Origin: Bremia lactucae
Lineage: Eukaryota > Oomycota > Peronosporomycetes > Peronosporales > Peronosporaceae
Assembly: GCF_004359215.1 (NCBI RefSeq)
Contig: NC_090623.1
Coordinates: 595,180-659,179 of the forward strand
Reading direction: 5' to 3'
DNA length: 64,000 nucleotides
Part shown: positions 42,848 to 54,463 of the stretch, piece by piece
Layout: every line of letters begins with the position of its first letter
Numbering within the stretch: the stretch's first letter is position 1
Position numbers and translations under genes: made by a program
The notes under the pieces: model-generated
The model's input: only the letters and a program-made list of their open reading frames with translations
What the model was told of the DNA's origin: nothing
Database searches by the model: none

Positions 42848-43612
42848 AGCAAACGAGGTCCGAGTGGAGAGACTAGGTACACCGATCGCGCAACCTTCGC
42901 CGTAATTGCCTGAACCGAGGCCAATGATACCAACGACACGGTCATCGTCGTTGCTGTTCTTGTCTGCCCCCTCGGCAATTAGCGGACCACCATAGTCATT
43001 GTTGCAAACATCCTTCCCCTCTTCGCCACCAACACACAAATTCGTGGCTGTAAGCATTTCATACATATCACAAAGATCGTTCGCCTTCACTTCGAGCTGG
43101 ACCCTCTGTAGCGTGCGTGATGGATAGTCATGACTACTGTCGGTTCTACCCCAGCCGAAAGCCCATACTTTAGAGCCTGGCTTCGGATCGCTGCCAAGTT
43201 TGGCGGGCTTAATGCGGCTCTTATTCTCCAAAACCAATAATGCGATCTCATTCGTAACTTTATTATCGTCGTACATGGGATGAAATATGACTCTTTTGAC
43301 TTCAATCACCTCGCCAGTCTTTGAATCCGTGCCGTCGACAATTTTCTGGTTAATTGCCGCGAAACGGGGTTGTAATTCTTTGGACACATTTGTTGCGCAG
43401 CCAACCGAAGTGAGCACAAGGAACTCATGAATCAAGACACCACCGCAGTTACTGCGCCCGTTTGCATAGGCACGGATACCGACGGTGTAGTTAAATTGTC
43501 CCTCAATTACGCTTTCTCCGCCCACAATTAGCCGCCTAGACGTTTGGTCCGCATTGACGCCAACACTTGCGATAGCTATCGCAATGGCAGCAACCACGTT
43601 AAATATCTTCAT
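42809..43612 (-). CDS. Glucanase-inhibitor-like protein: secreted, catalytically dead S1 protease homologue
   Basis: A 267-residue protein from the ATG at 43612, chosen because it starts a signal peptide (MKIFNVVAAIAIAIASVGVNA); the frame is open 52 codons further. A chymotrypsin-fold (S1) domain follows: RRLIVGGESVIEGQFNYTVG, then SNCGGVLIHEFLVLTSVGCA, NEIALLVLENKSRIKPAKLG and WAFGWGRTD. All three catalytic residues are changed: A-A-H-C reads S-V-G-C, N-D-I-A-L reads N-E-I-A-L, and G-D-S-G-G-P reads N-D-Y-G-G-P. In Phytophthora, such inactive homologues (GIPs) inhibit plant endo-beta-1,3-glucanases in the apoplast, so that role is likely here. Cysteine pairs are kept. It is flanked by retrotransposons. 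Confidence 0.85.
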   Translation of the reverse strand: MKIFNVVAAIAIAIASVGVNADQTSRRLIVGGESVIEGQFNYTVGIRAYANGRSNCGGVLIHEFLVLTSVGCATNVSKELQPRFAAINQKIVDGTDSKTGEVIEVKRVIFHPMYDDNKVTNEIALLVLENKSRIKPAKLGSDPKPGSKVWAFGWGRTDSSHDYPSRTLQRVQLEVKANDLCDMYEMLTATNLCVGGEEGKDVCNNDYGGPLIAEGADKNSNDDDRVVGIIGLGSGNYGEGCAIGVPSLSTRTSFALNWINEVINSLK

Positions 43613-43655
43613 CGTGCGGATGTATAGAGGATAAGCGCAGTAAAAAGAAGATTTT

Positions 43656-43663
43656 AAAGTGAG
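43656..43663 (-). promoter_or_regulatory. Initiator-like element of the glucanase-inhibitor-like gene
   Basis: The minus strand reads CTCACTTT, matching the oomycete initiator YTCANTYY, 44 bp upstream of the ATG at 43612, with a pyrimidine-rich stretch after it. The position also argues against the upstream ATG at 43768. Confidence 0.5.
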
Positions 43664-44789
43664 TCTGTCAGTCCAAATTTCCGTGTACATTTTTCTTAAC
43701 ATCCTACCGTTTCTAGAGGATTTGATTGTACGATTGCAGTGTTGTAATTGCGACCGCAACTGTCTCATGAGTCGATCCGAAGATTCTCCTAGGATAATTA
43801 TAACCGAGGGACATTATGTGGCGCTGATCTTTGAGGGCTCCCTACCAAATGGTTGGCTTGACAATATTTGCGAATGTTTCAAATATTTTAAATGCACATA
43901 CCGTAGGTTTTATCGTTAAAATCAATATCAGTCATGATGAGGTTTTCTCGCTAACCAGATGTGGGCGAGATGCAGCTTTTTTGGCACACTTACGTATGAT
44001 GCAGATGTGTGACATTACATTAACGCGTAATCATCTAGCGGATCAATTTTAGGGATGTAAATTGACAAAGAAGTTGCTTCGTGTGCAGAGCATAAACCTC
44101 TGCCGGCTCATTAATTTGTATGCCAATCTGCACTGCAAAATCTGCTTCTTTTCTATTTTCATGTGACAAATGCAAGATCTGTCAAACAACATTTATAAAA
44201 GAATCTCATTCTGCCAGCAATCCGAGAAAAGTCACGAACGCAGACAAAAAATCATCTTCATGGCAAGTTTGGGATAGGAAGGAAGTAGGCTTTCGGGCTG
44301 GGTGCTATTGTCTTAGTGCGTTAAACAAACGGCTCACACTACGCCGGATCGTATCTAGCTGGCATAATGTTTGCGACGTGCTTTTTCTATTACGCGCTCT
44401 TTTTAAAATTGGATTGTCCGCTACTAGGTAGACACGCAAGATAAAAAACACGCAAGTTTTTCCTTCGTTCACTGTTCTCCTTACTGTAAGCTTGCACAAG
44501 CGATCCCGAACATTCCTGTGACATTATGAAGCTACATATGGATGTATGTTAGTGATGCAATTATCAAATATGAGTGATGCAAAGACTGCCTGCCTTCTGT
44601 TGGATTCACTGATTTTAAGTATGTACAAAACTAATTGCTAATCATTCTTTCAGTTATAATTGATCTTCATGTGTTAGCCGAAGTCAGCACTAAAAGACTA
44701 GTTCTTCGGATCGGTTTTGCAGGTCGCATATTTGAAGTCGAATATTTTGATTGGTTCTTCTGCACACATGTCACCGGCCCGTCTGTTTT
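43664..44789. other. Spacer without supported genes
   Basis: Short frames on both strands have no domain or composition that supports coding. It probably holds the upstream region of the protease-like gene. Confidence 0.4.
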
Positions 44790-45966
44790 TGTTTCGGCTG
44801 GGGACCTTCACTAGTAATAAGTACTAGTTTACCTTGCACTGATTACAGTGTAGGTGCCTCGAATATAACGGGGTGTTTCGTTACATGAAATTAACACTTA
44901 AAGGTTGTTAATTAACAAATTATCTAAAGTAGATAATATTTTGGAATTATAACTCTACATAGTAACATTCGAAAAGCTGATCATTGGTAGATCTAAGTCT
45001 TAACATTTAACATTCTTGTATTAATTTCATTTGTCTTAAATAATACAAAATTATTCAAAATGATATAATTGAAAAGTAAAACAATTTTATTTTTAGTCAA
45101 TTTGTAAAATTTATATTTCTTTAATAAAATAATAAATAAGGTGTTTTATTTTATAAATAGGTATTATCATAATTTTAATTATTTTTTTTATATTCGCATA
45201 TGCAAAATTAATTATTTTACTTGCTCCGCGGTCCAGTCAGCACTGGAAGCGCGCAAAGAGAGAGACAAATATGACTTTATAACATGATTTGTAATAGATT
45301 ATATTTAAGTTAGTATAAATAGATAGAAACACTAGAACTTAATTATACTAAATCCAAATTACTTTTAATTCTCTTTAGAGCAAGTATTTAAAAGAGGGTC
45401 TTTCTCTGCACGTATTAGTGTACGTGAAGTGACGTGTGGCACCACTGGCACTAAAGCAGTGTGAAGTGGACTTGTACTGAAGCAGTACAAGTTGGCAGTG
45501 CCCCGTTACATCAAACTTCACGTACATAAGAGTACAGAGGAAGATTTCTATGAAGCTAAGGGTCTTTAGGTTAAAGGTCTAGCCTAAGGCTTTAAAATAG
45601 AGAAACGTGAAGCTGTATTAATATATTTAGATTCCTTCTTAACGATCTTCTTTCTACTACTGAACTTGTTTTATCAGTATCTAACAAGTATGGCGCCCCC
45701 TTGCGCACCGCACAATCGTGTCTTATAACAATTGGGAGGGGTTAATTTAGACTTGAATCAACCAATCAATAGAGCTAATGTCTAATTGCATCAAAATTAC
45801 CAAATTTGGTATTATTGGACCTATTTTAAGTCGATCTTAACTGAGACAATAATTAAGTTCTTCTTTATTTATTTCCTCTCATTGAAAACAATATTTATTA
45901 TTCCTCTTATAGGAAATAATATTTATGACTCGGAATAATACTTATGTTACGGGACACCCCGTTTAA
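44790..45966 (-). repeat. LTR_A, 3' LTR of A3, split by a nested LTR_D
   Basis: The left piece (about 44790-44863) carries the TTCACTAGT...GTAGGTGCCTCGAA end. The right piece continues from 45511 (AACTTCACGTACAT) to ACACCCCGTTTAA at 45966. Joined in order they match the other LTR_A copies. Confidence 0.8.
44864..45510 (+). repeat. LTR_D, solo, nested inside LTR_A
   Basis: The ends are TATAACGGGGTGTTTCGTTA and GTGCCCCGTTACA. Flanks TCGAA and TCAAA agree at four of five bases, a probable target duplication. At 647 bp it is longer than the other two copies (about 443 bp), with extra AT-rich sequence near 45030-45230. Confidence 0.85.
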
Positions 45967-46104
45967 TCCAACCCTTAACCAACACTCCCTTTAGTGACTG
46001 ATGTTGGGTGACAGGACCGATTATTACGTCTTTTCCGTAAATTTCATTATTAGTTTAATCAAATGCCGATTTTATTTGCATTATCGATTTTGACTAAAAT
46101 CAAC

Positions 46105-47800
46105 ATGGCGACCAATAAGTCTGTGCGCGTGGCTCGTGCGGCCGCAAAGCTGGCATATGCACGGATCAGTGCAACTGTTAAAAGACAAATGTTTCAGTAG
46201 ACGCTCATGCGTCTACTGCGGGGAATAAGTCACCTAATACTCTCATTGTATGTGACTGGGGTATGTTATATGTTGATAGCATTGCAGGTGACGGTGACAA
46301 GTCACCTGCTACACAAATTGTAGGTGACTGGTCCAAGTCACCGTCATCGCCCGACTCAGTGACTATTGTGAAGGGCTGAGTCCGTTAAGCCTTTGGCTTC
46401 TAACGTGACAATGAAAGAGGTGATGACGAGGTTGTTCGACTCGTCGGACCTTTTTGGTGGGGAGTCATCTCATGATGACTCCATAGGCGACGATCGCTCT
46501 GGTGACGTTAGTATGCGCCACCCGGAACTAAGTGACCGTGAAGGAAAGAGTGCTGGTAGTGGTGCTAGTTTACATCAACAGGAAAAGGGATTCTAGGAAT
46601 CGCTCGAAGGGCCAAATTAGCGTTAGCGTTAATATGAGCCAATAGGAGAGGGACCGCAAACCGTTGCGGTTCTCTCCTGAAATTGGCCTCGGTTGCTCTC
46701 TAAGAGTGACAAATTCGTTGGTCTGGTTGACCAACGATCGAAATAATAATCCGTTATTTGATTCATCCAGGCTCCACAAGCCTGGTGGGGACAAAACAGA
46801 ATTCTATACCGATGCCAGTAAAAGGCATCGTGTTACACTTGTAAACGGGCAAATGATGCACCGACTACGTTCCGTTTCTCGAACCGTTCACGGTAGCATC
46901 CAGCTTGTCAAGCCAGACCTCACGGTCTATGCTTTGTACATTCTGTACGAAGGCTGTCTAAGCTGGGAACAAAGGATTGACACGCTATAAGCTGCACTGT
47001 TTGTCTAGAGAGGCAGTGATACCTTGCCTCTCAGGTGGGACTCATGTCCATGCTGTCTCAAGGGTGCAGGTCATGCCCCTAAGGAAGCATATTCCTTTGA
47101 AGATCCTCATGAATGACGCTCATCTTTTGCGAGATGCGCCAAGGGATTGAGAACCTCCAATACCCTTACGAGCTCGGAAGCGCTCATTCTCCGATGGACC
47201 TTCTGTCGAGGAAGATGGGTCTCGTCGTACTGAAAGACGAGACCCGGAACGTCCAACATCAGTTGGGAACGAGGTTCTTAACTATCACGCGAGGGTTGAT
47301 TTCCTTGCCAACGAACGATATAATTCGTTTAAACCCCACTTAAGCTCACGGTGGTTCGAGAAGCTTTCAACATGAGAACGCGTCTCACCACTCGAATCCG
47401 TCTATGGATGTGGAGGTGGAGAAAAATTTGAGTTCGCCTTGTTTGACGAGCCCAAATCAACATCGCGATTAAAATCACATCCTTCGAAATTTAAGCGAGG
47501 ATAGTGATCATGAGCGATCCCGTCTCCAAGTGTTTGCGGGACGGTCGATAGTGTATCCCGTGACCAGTTGATACATTGTGCGCAAGTTGCGACTGATCAA
47601 CTGACGAACGAGGGGACACATTTGTCCCTTTAAAACGAGCTGGCGACAGTTCGTCCGAAGATCTCTTCCTTGGAGAAAGAGTTGATTGTCTGGTTCGTGA
47701 GAATCAGACTCTGTTCCGAAACCATTACGCTTTGGCTCGGACCATCAGGCTTTGGCAGATGCCCTAGACCGTTCCGGTGTTATCCGGGAACGGAAGAAGC
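46105..47800 (+). pseudogene. Antisense gene of family A in element A3, broken
   Basis: It starts MATNKSVRVARAAAKLAYAR at 46105, close to the A1 version. Ser/Asp-rich pieces follow: ASTAGNKSPNTLIVCDWG, then 46393-46596 with RLFDSSDLFGGESSHDDSIG. The conserved block near 46990-47030 reads RYKLHCLSREAVIPCL. Coiled-coil relics at about 47540-47700 read VSRDQLIHCAQVATDQLTNE and NELATVRPKISSLEKELI. At least four frame changes are needed. It lies on the strand opposite to pol of A3, between integrase and 3' LTR, as in A1. No known family is recognised. Confidence 0.6.
47205..47350 (-). pseudogene. Chromodomain relic of element A3
   Basis: The minus strand shows TNYIV-like and DVPGLVFQYDETHP pieces matching the A1 chromodomain end (DVPDLVLQCDETHP). 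Frameshifts and a stop interrupt it. Confidence 0.5.
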
Positions 47801-48074
47801 TGTTTAATGAATGCACATTTCACAAGTTGTTAGAAGTAAAAGTGTAAAATATGTTTTGTGTTAATCTCCCTCTTCGTTAATACTACATGCAAACCGAGCG
47901 CTTCTGCAACTATACCATGTCCTCATCATCCCAAGTACGCCCGTTTCGCCCATCACCATGTGATGTTACGAAGTGACGTCCGGCAGTCTTTGTCCTACAT
48001 GTCATTAGTCCGGCTACTCAGATGTCGTCGCTCTTTACCTTAACAGGTCTTGTACTTAAGCTTCAACGTCCTGA

Positions 48075-49431
48075 TTACCTACTAACACCGATATCCGCTA
48101 ACAGAACCTCGTACTGGTTGTACGGGCGGAGATGCCAAACATAAAGCGTACGATGCGTACGCATCCTACGAGGCAGCTTGAACGTGCTCGCATTGCCTTG
48201 GCTGTGCAGAATACGAATTGGGCCGATATCCTTGGGCAGTAATTTATTACTGCTCACATTCCTCACTACATATTTTGGTAGATTAACCGTAGACCGTAGG
48301 ACTAGGTCAACATTAAATGAAAGTATGTTGGCTCTTCCATTTTTGTCAGAGTTTCTGTCGGTCGGTCGCATCAGCAATGGAATCCTGTACGAAACGAACG
48401 ACTGCTTCTCTAGCCAACAGGAAATCACCTGCTGAGTCGATTATATTTTTGTTTTGAGTGCGACCGGCTCGCGCTGCGACGATATCAATCTCTTCATTCT
48501 TGAGAGAATTATCGTTCTTATTGATAATGTTGTTTTCGATGCTAAGTCTTTCAGTATCGTTGTCCAAGTCTTTGATAGCATTAGTGTTATTACTGAGTTT
48601 GTCCACTCCAATGTTAGTTAACACATCATTGGCATCCTTCGCATTGACTTCGGGCTAATGCGTGATAAGCAAGCACTAGAAGTTCTCTGCTCGAGCAAGT
48701 CTCTCCTTCCTTTAAATAAGAGTTACTCTCGAACACCGTGGGTGTGTGTGGATGGCGTAATCCGTTCACGAAAAACGTTGTATGTTTTGTTGAAGCATGC
48801 ACTAAATTGTTCATTGCAAATTCTACCATCGGCAAGAACTCGCTCCAACTCTTAAAGAGTGAACGTATTCGCGAAATATCTCTTCGAGAATACGGTTGCA
48901 CGCTCCATCTGACCATCTGTTTCAGGATGATCAGAAGTTGACATTCTTAACTGCGTTCCAAGTGATTAGAACACTGTTTGCTAGAATTCCGCCGTGAATT
49001 TAGGGTCCGGATCTGAGACCAATTCACGGGGTAACCCATGGAGTCGAATTGTCTTATCAACAAAGACACGAATACAGCCTTTTTGCTGTGATCGACTCCG
49101 GGACGGCAGCAAGATGTACCATTTTGCTAAATGGTCATTAAAATCAAGGATATCATTAATCTTGTGGGTGTTTTCGGGGAATCCGAAGCCGAAGTCCATC
49201 GATACATACTGCCAACATTTTACCGGAACAGGCAAGAGGTTGAAACGGAGCACGGGATGAAGCACTGGGCTTCACCCGCTGACAAACTTCGCAAGCACGT
49301 ACGTACTTGCGACCGAACTCATACTGACGTGGCCAGTAGAAGTCACGACTTATCGTGAGATAAGTCTTCTCACGTCCACGATGACCACTTATTGGTGCAT
49401 CGTGGCATTCATAGATAATGCGTAATCGCAA
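48075..49431 (-). pseudogene. Element A3 integrase, broken into three frames
   Basis: The zinc-binding end (49431-49270) reads ECHDAPISGHRGREKTYL and VRACEVCQRVKPSASSRAPF, with intact H...H and C-x2-C. The core at 49265-48981 has YVSMDFGFGFP and HGLPRELVSDPDPKFTAEF. FAMNNLVHASTKHTTFFVNG lies at 48916-48626. The C-terminal GPY-type module (48428-48075) reads LLPKDIGPIRILHSQGNAST and VWHLRPYNQYEVL. The Glu region near 48930 is frameshifted. Compared with A1 the zinc-binding end is better preserved. Confidence 0.75.
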
Positions 49432-49489
49432 ATCATTATGGGTGGGGATGACGACACGAGGTGTGCCGCCAGCAATGACTGGTTTTTAG

Positions 49490-51970
49490 AATAAATTATT
49501 GCGTCTTGTATATCGACTTGCTGAGGATCGATACAATTTCGACAATCCTTGTAAGGATTGTTGAAATGAATTTCTAAGGTAATACATCAACTCTTTTTAG
49601 AGCCTTGGCTTCTTGACAAGCTCTTCTTACGTCGTCGAGTAATGTTGCCGACGGAACACTTATCGTTTTAACGTGGCCTTGTGCTCATTGTCGATTTGCG
49701 CAGCCGTCCTGGTTTATACTCCATGTAGGAATTATACTCTGCGAAGAAAGACAACCATGTCGCCATTCCTCGCGATAGGTGTGGACTGTTTACGGCCGTG
49801 CGAAAAGAAACATTGTCCTTGTAAAGAATGAACAGTCTATCTCCGAGGAGATAGACCCTAGTGCATAATTCATGGCAAGTAGTTTCTTGTCATGAACTAG
49901 ATAGTTGCGTTCAATTGGCTGAAGCTGACTTGATTAATAGTAGACGACGCGCTCTGCGCCATCTGTGTCATATTGCATTAACGCACAGCCGATTGCAAAA
50001 TCGCTAGCGTCACAGACCACGTGAAATAGCCTGTCTTGGTTGGCAATCGCCAGCGATTGGCAGGCGCATCAAGATTTGCTAAAAATATTAAAAAAACTTA
50101 ATATCAGCGTTCCACGACCACTTTCTATTTATTTTTCAACAAAGAAGAAAGTTTTACTGTCATTTCGGCGAGTACTTGTGCAGGTACGCCGCTAAGTCGA
50201 GGAACTTTCAATGCCCCCTGACATCGACTGGTATAGGCCAATCGGTTTCCGCTCTGATCTTTTCTGCATCCGGGCGTACACCGTGTTTACCCATGATGCG
50301 TCCAGGAGATGGTATTTCGCTTGAATCGAATATGCACTTGTTTATATGTACATACAATTTGTGCTTACACATAAGTGTAAGATTTTTTTAGGACGTGGGT
50401 ACGATGTACTCCAACGTCCGACTTTCCATTCAAAACATCTTATCAGATTGGTTACACATCTGTAGAATGTCGCAGGGGCATTACTAAGTCCCTGTGGCAT
50501 GACTAGCCACTCCCATTGCATACTTCTTATAGTGCTTACTGCTGTAAGCGGGATATCCTGTTCACGCAGAAGTATCTATTAGAATTCATCCATGGGATCC
50601 ATAGACGGTAAGATACTACTCTTTGACATGCCATCAATGATTACGTCTTTCGTGGTATCGGCGTTTGAGCCGGTACTGTTGCAGCGTTCAATTTATTAAA
50701 TGCATGCACAATCAGCCATCCTCCTGTTGCTATACGCACATTGAAGGTCGGACAGCTATGCGAAGAAGTTGACTCTCTCAGCGATGCTAAAGCGAATATA
50801 AAAATTCGTCGATCGCTAGTGCTTGTTCACGAGGCAACGATCATTGCTTCACAAGATTTAGAAATTGGAATTACGTCGATTTCATGTCGAGTGAATTTTT
50901 CTTGAGGTAAGTCGCACGGTTTTGATACAGTAAATACATCCTTTACTGAAATGAATCTTTGTATAAAGGGTTTGTCTTCAAAGACTCCAAGGGCTGGGAC
51001 AAAAAACGTTCCACCCGAGTCTTCTCAACGAAGACACTTTCGTCAATCGATGAGCTGCTGAGAGCGTGTTCGTTCTTAGGAAATATATTGCCGTCTGAAT
51101 ATCGGCCACATAGTTGGCATCTGTGGAAAATTTGCAGATCTGCTTGACTTTGCCACTACGCAGATAAAAAAGGAATTGTTTTGGTCCAAGCTTTGGCAAT
51201 TGCATTATCTCCGCAGTTAACTGCGGAGATCAAATGTATAAGCGCCTTCACTGGATTTCCTGTTAACTAAGACAATTTATAGTTTAGTTTTTTCTTTAAT
51301 ACTTATTTCCAAGGTACCTGGGAACCTTTGACTGCAGGTTTTTGAGGACTTAATCCTGCAGATTCTTGACAACTTATTACCTTGTATTTATTTGGATACG
51401 TCACAATGGTGGACCTTCGACGCTGCCTGTGCTTGTGATTAGCCGTCGGGATATGACTCCACAGTGTGCCAGGTATTCCCACGAATATCTTGTGCTGTCA
51501 CGCGGAAGACCGAATCACAAGTAAGGCCATCGAACTCTTTCGTGGTACATTCACACGCTTGTTGACGTTTCAAGACGTTCATTAGCTGGCTATCTGATGA
51601 ACAAGAGACAGGCATCGTCACGACTCGATGCTACCAATTTATACATGGCTCATACTTTCTGAGCCATGGTAATCCAATGATGAACTCAAATTTGTCATTC
51701 AAATCTAGTACGATGAAATCATTAGCGTACTGTTTACCCTTTTAGCGTTTTTAACACCAGCTACACGTGTGTTTACTGTTATAGATGTGCCTGTTGCTTG
51801 GCGCACTGTCATCCTCGTTAATGGAATATCGCGCTCAAAATTTTTGAGTCTGCGATCTTTACCGATTGGCGTCTAATAAAATTGTGAGACGACCCACAAT
51901 CGACCAAGAACTTAAGTGGCAGTTTCTTAGACATTATATTTTCAGGGTGATGATGTAATCTCATAACTTG
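49490..51970 (-). pseudogene. Element A3 protease, RT and RNase H relics
   Basis: Protease: FLVDCGSSHNFIRRQSV near 51905-51855, keeping D-C-G-S. The stretch MPVSCSSDSQLMNVLKRQ to VESYPDG (51621-51439) matches the spacer after the A1 protease. RT and connection pieces lie at 50660-50040 (for example MDPMDEF near 50600), all with stops. RNase H relics at about 50035-49740 include the SASSTIN and FMTRNYLP neighbourhood, matching A1. No active site is intact. The order is right for a minus-strand element. Confidence 0.6.
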
Positions 51971-52042
51971 GGGCTGTTTCACACAATGTTTGTGTGTGAG
52001 GAGAAACCAACGTCAATAGGCCTGCAAATTCTTTTGCCGTTG

Positions 52043-52340
52043 CTACTGATCAGTACTAGTTAAAGTTAAAATGATTACAGTGTAGGTAGGGTACTTCGAA
52101 ACTTTACCTACACAAGAGTACATAAACTTTACCTACACAAGAGGTTTATAAGTAGCTAAGGGTCTTTAGCTGCCAAAGGTGATTCAAAGGATTATAATCA
52201 GGGAGATTGTAAAACGGTATGAATACATTTAGTTTACTACGTAACGATCTTCTATATTTTACCGAAATTTTTATATTAACACCTAACTATGTTTGGCGCC
52301 TCCTTACGCACCGCACAATTGTGTCTAGTAACGATTGGCA
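52043..52340 (-). repeat. LTR_A, truncated 5' LTR of A3
   Basis: Runs from CTACTGATCAGTACTAGTT to GTAACGATTGGCA, where it stops abruptly at the landmark block and element B2 sequence begins. It contains an internal near-duplicate of AACTTTACCTACACAAGAG. Confidence 0.75.
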
Positions 52341-53257
52341 GCCTTCCCACGACCCGCATCTCTGCGTGTGTACGTGAGGATGCGCCTCAATATTGATTGG
52401 GCTCATTTCTTCCACCTCTCCGAGCATTATCGGGAGGTGGCAGGAGAATATGGCGCAGGGTTTGATGAACAAGCCCTGACAAGGCTCCTGGGTAGTCCTC
52501 CTGAGCAACATATTGCTCAGTTGGAGCAGTTTGAGGCATTCGTGCTCGAACAGAGGAGGACCGCGTCCGAGTCACAGGACCATGCTGCGGCGGAGTCCAT
52601 CACTCAGACTCAGGATGAGCTGAGGCACCAGCAGGCTCGGAGCGAGGCTCTGAACAGGATTGTTAAGATGCTCTCTGCCCGGCCGCATCAGCCGAGGCCC
52701 ATTCAGATAGAAGGAAAAGATTCGCGCCATGTGTTAGCCGCCGAACAACCAAGTGTTGCTTCAGGCGCGCTTCTTCGGAGCTCGACAGGCGAAGCGATCT
52801 CTGCAAGAGTATGTGCAACAGATGCGCTCGCTGTTGGCGTCCATTACCGTAGGTCCGATTCCGGAGCGCATTAAGGTGCCCACGTTTATGAACGGACTAC
52901 TGCATGACCCATCGTGACGGGCCTTTTTAAAAAAGTTTCGTCGACGATGAATTAGGCAATCCAGAATGCCTTAGTTGAGGATCAATTCTACTACGGTGCC
53001 TCGGCTACAGTTTGATATAAATTGTAGGCCGAAGGTCAGATGCCACTCCCTTGGAGTTGGGCAATGCAGACGTTGTCTGCAATAAATGCGGCAAGCGCGG
53101 CCATATGATGGCAAGCTGCAATGCCAGGGTCCCTGCTGGGGCAAAGATGCCCAGCAAGAGGACTCCCTTCCCAAAGGGCGATGGCAAGAACCAGCGTGCG
53201 AGACGCATGAGTTCTAAATCGACCACTGAGGGGTCGGGAAATGCAGGAACGCAGTAG
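52335..53257 (+). pseudogene. Family B gag in element B2
   Basis: The 179-residue opening frame has LNIDWAHFFHLSEHYREVAG, then EYGAGFDEQALTRLLGSPPE and a helical Gln/Glu-rich stretch (QDELRHQQARSEALNRIVKM). After a frameshift the capsid continues with FFGARQAKRSLQEYVQQMRS and KVPTFMNGLLHDPS. The frame 53051-53257 carries an intact zinc knuckle, CNKCGKRGHMMASC, and a basic tail. The true start is unclear, because the first Met (52335) uses LTR_A-derived bases; the Met at 52380 precedes LNIDW. Confidence 0.75.
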
Positions 53258-53672
53258 GGGCGGATGCCCTGCTGACGCGGCTACCCCTAACTTCAGAGTT
53301 GTGGAACAAATGGGTAGCATAGTCCCTGAGGTCTCGAAATTTTGGACCTCAACCCTGCTGGTCTACAGCGCTCATGTAAGAGGCTATGACCAGGTGATGA
53401 CCCTCCTAGTGGATTCGGGTGCATCATTAAATTTTGTGAAAGTCGCGGCTCAAAGAAAGAGACCGGCGACGTTTGAGTCACTTTGCCAGAATGGCAAGCG
53501 AAAAGAGGCGACTGTTCGTTTAGCGAACGGCGCGCTCGTTAAGTCTGAGGGAGTTCAGGTAGAACCCGCCTTCAGCTTTAGTGACTTCTTCTGTAAAGAG
53601 AAGTTCACAGTGCTAGGAATGGAGAGTCCGTATGACCTATGCCATGGTTGGCAAAACACCAAACATGGATAG
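53241..53672 (+). pseudogene. Family B protease in element B2
   Basis: An open 143-residue frame with DQVMTLLVDSGASLNFVKVA, the aspartic protease active site D-S-G-A. It is followed by VRLANGALVKSEGVQVEPAF (flap and second strand) and KFTVLGMESPYDLCHGW, where the family has I-L-G-M-x-W-L. It is frameshifted at the C-terminus. The downstream spacer (53856-54450) contains Glu/Val-rich linker text. Confidence 0.75.
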
Positions 53673-54337
53673 ACTGGCGTACACGCACAGTTGCGAACTC
53701 TACGTCAAGCACCGAAAAGGATGTTTTTTCCTTCACCTTCATGGATATCAACAGGTATCCCACGCCCATTATCTTTAACAGACAAAAAATACCGCCCAAC
53801 CATCGATTTTATTTCCATTAATGCTCCCGCGAGAGGCGTTTGCAACTGATGTCGTGTGAATACAGTTGAGGGTGCGTCGACGGGATGTCAGATGCCACCA
53901 ATTCCTACCCAGCTCGTAGAGACTGGGATAGTGAAAATGGCAATGACAAGTAGTCATGTGTCCCATAGTCTTGCACAGAGCCTAGAGCCTGTGGCAGTAG
54001 ATGGCGAGCTGACAGGAAGTCAAGTGTCGCATGAACCGGCACAGTGTCTAGAGCCTGGTGCGGTCGGGAGGGGTGCGTTAGCCAGGAGAGCAACGACAAC
54101 AGCTTCCCAGCCAAAGGTCGTGGTAACTTGAAGAACGAGTACCCGACAGATTACAACGATTAAAGGTACGTCAAATCGAGTGACCTTTGGATTAGTCTCT
54201 GATAAAGAGGACGGGCCTTCGAACGAGGTGTTCGAGGCCGTCAAAGACGAAATTGCGGAGGCATCCTCAGTTGAGGTGCTCCGGCAAGTCTTTAAATCTG
54301 CCGAGGAGATAGTAAATCTCCCGGAGATGTCGTGGGA

Positions 54338-54463
54338 TCGGATAAAAGGAAGGAAAGATTCACGAAATAGTCGCACCAGTTCCAAAAGAGAACTTGGTGG
54401 CCGAATAAAAGGAAGGGAAGATTAACGAAATAGTCGCACCAGTTCCAAAAGAGAACTTGGTGG
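54338..54463 (+). repeat. 63-bp tandem duplication in the pol linker
   Basis: Two adjacent units (54338-54400, 54401-54463) share GAAATAGTCGCACCAGTTCC and more, with few differences. The unit of 21 codons keeps the frame. Confidence 0.8.

Larger units (their letters stand above)
44790..52340 (-). mobile_element. Ty3/gypsy element A3, minus orientation
   Basis: The 3' LTR_A lies at 44790-45966 (split by a solo LTR_D), and a 5' LTR_A truncated at both ends lies at 52043-52340. Between them protease, RT, RNase H, integrase and chromodomain relics read leftward, and an antisense gene reads rightward next to the 3' LTR. Every pol frame is broken and gag is not recognisable. The right LTR abuts element B2 with loss of its end. 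Confidence 0.8.

Noticed and set aside
42809..43768. Start of the protease-like gene at 43768
   Set aside because: The first 52 residues lack signal-peptide character and lie upstream of an initiator-like element. The Met at 43612 starts a clear signal peptide.
44864..45510. A DNA transposon with terminal inverted repeats
   Set aside because: The TGTAACGGGG...CCCCGTTACA ends look like inverted repeats, but they match LTR ends found next to gag-pol elements with 5-bp duplications.
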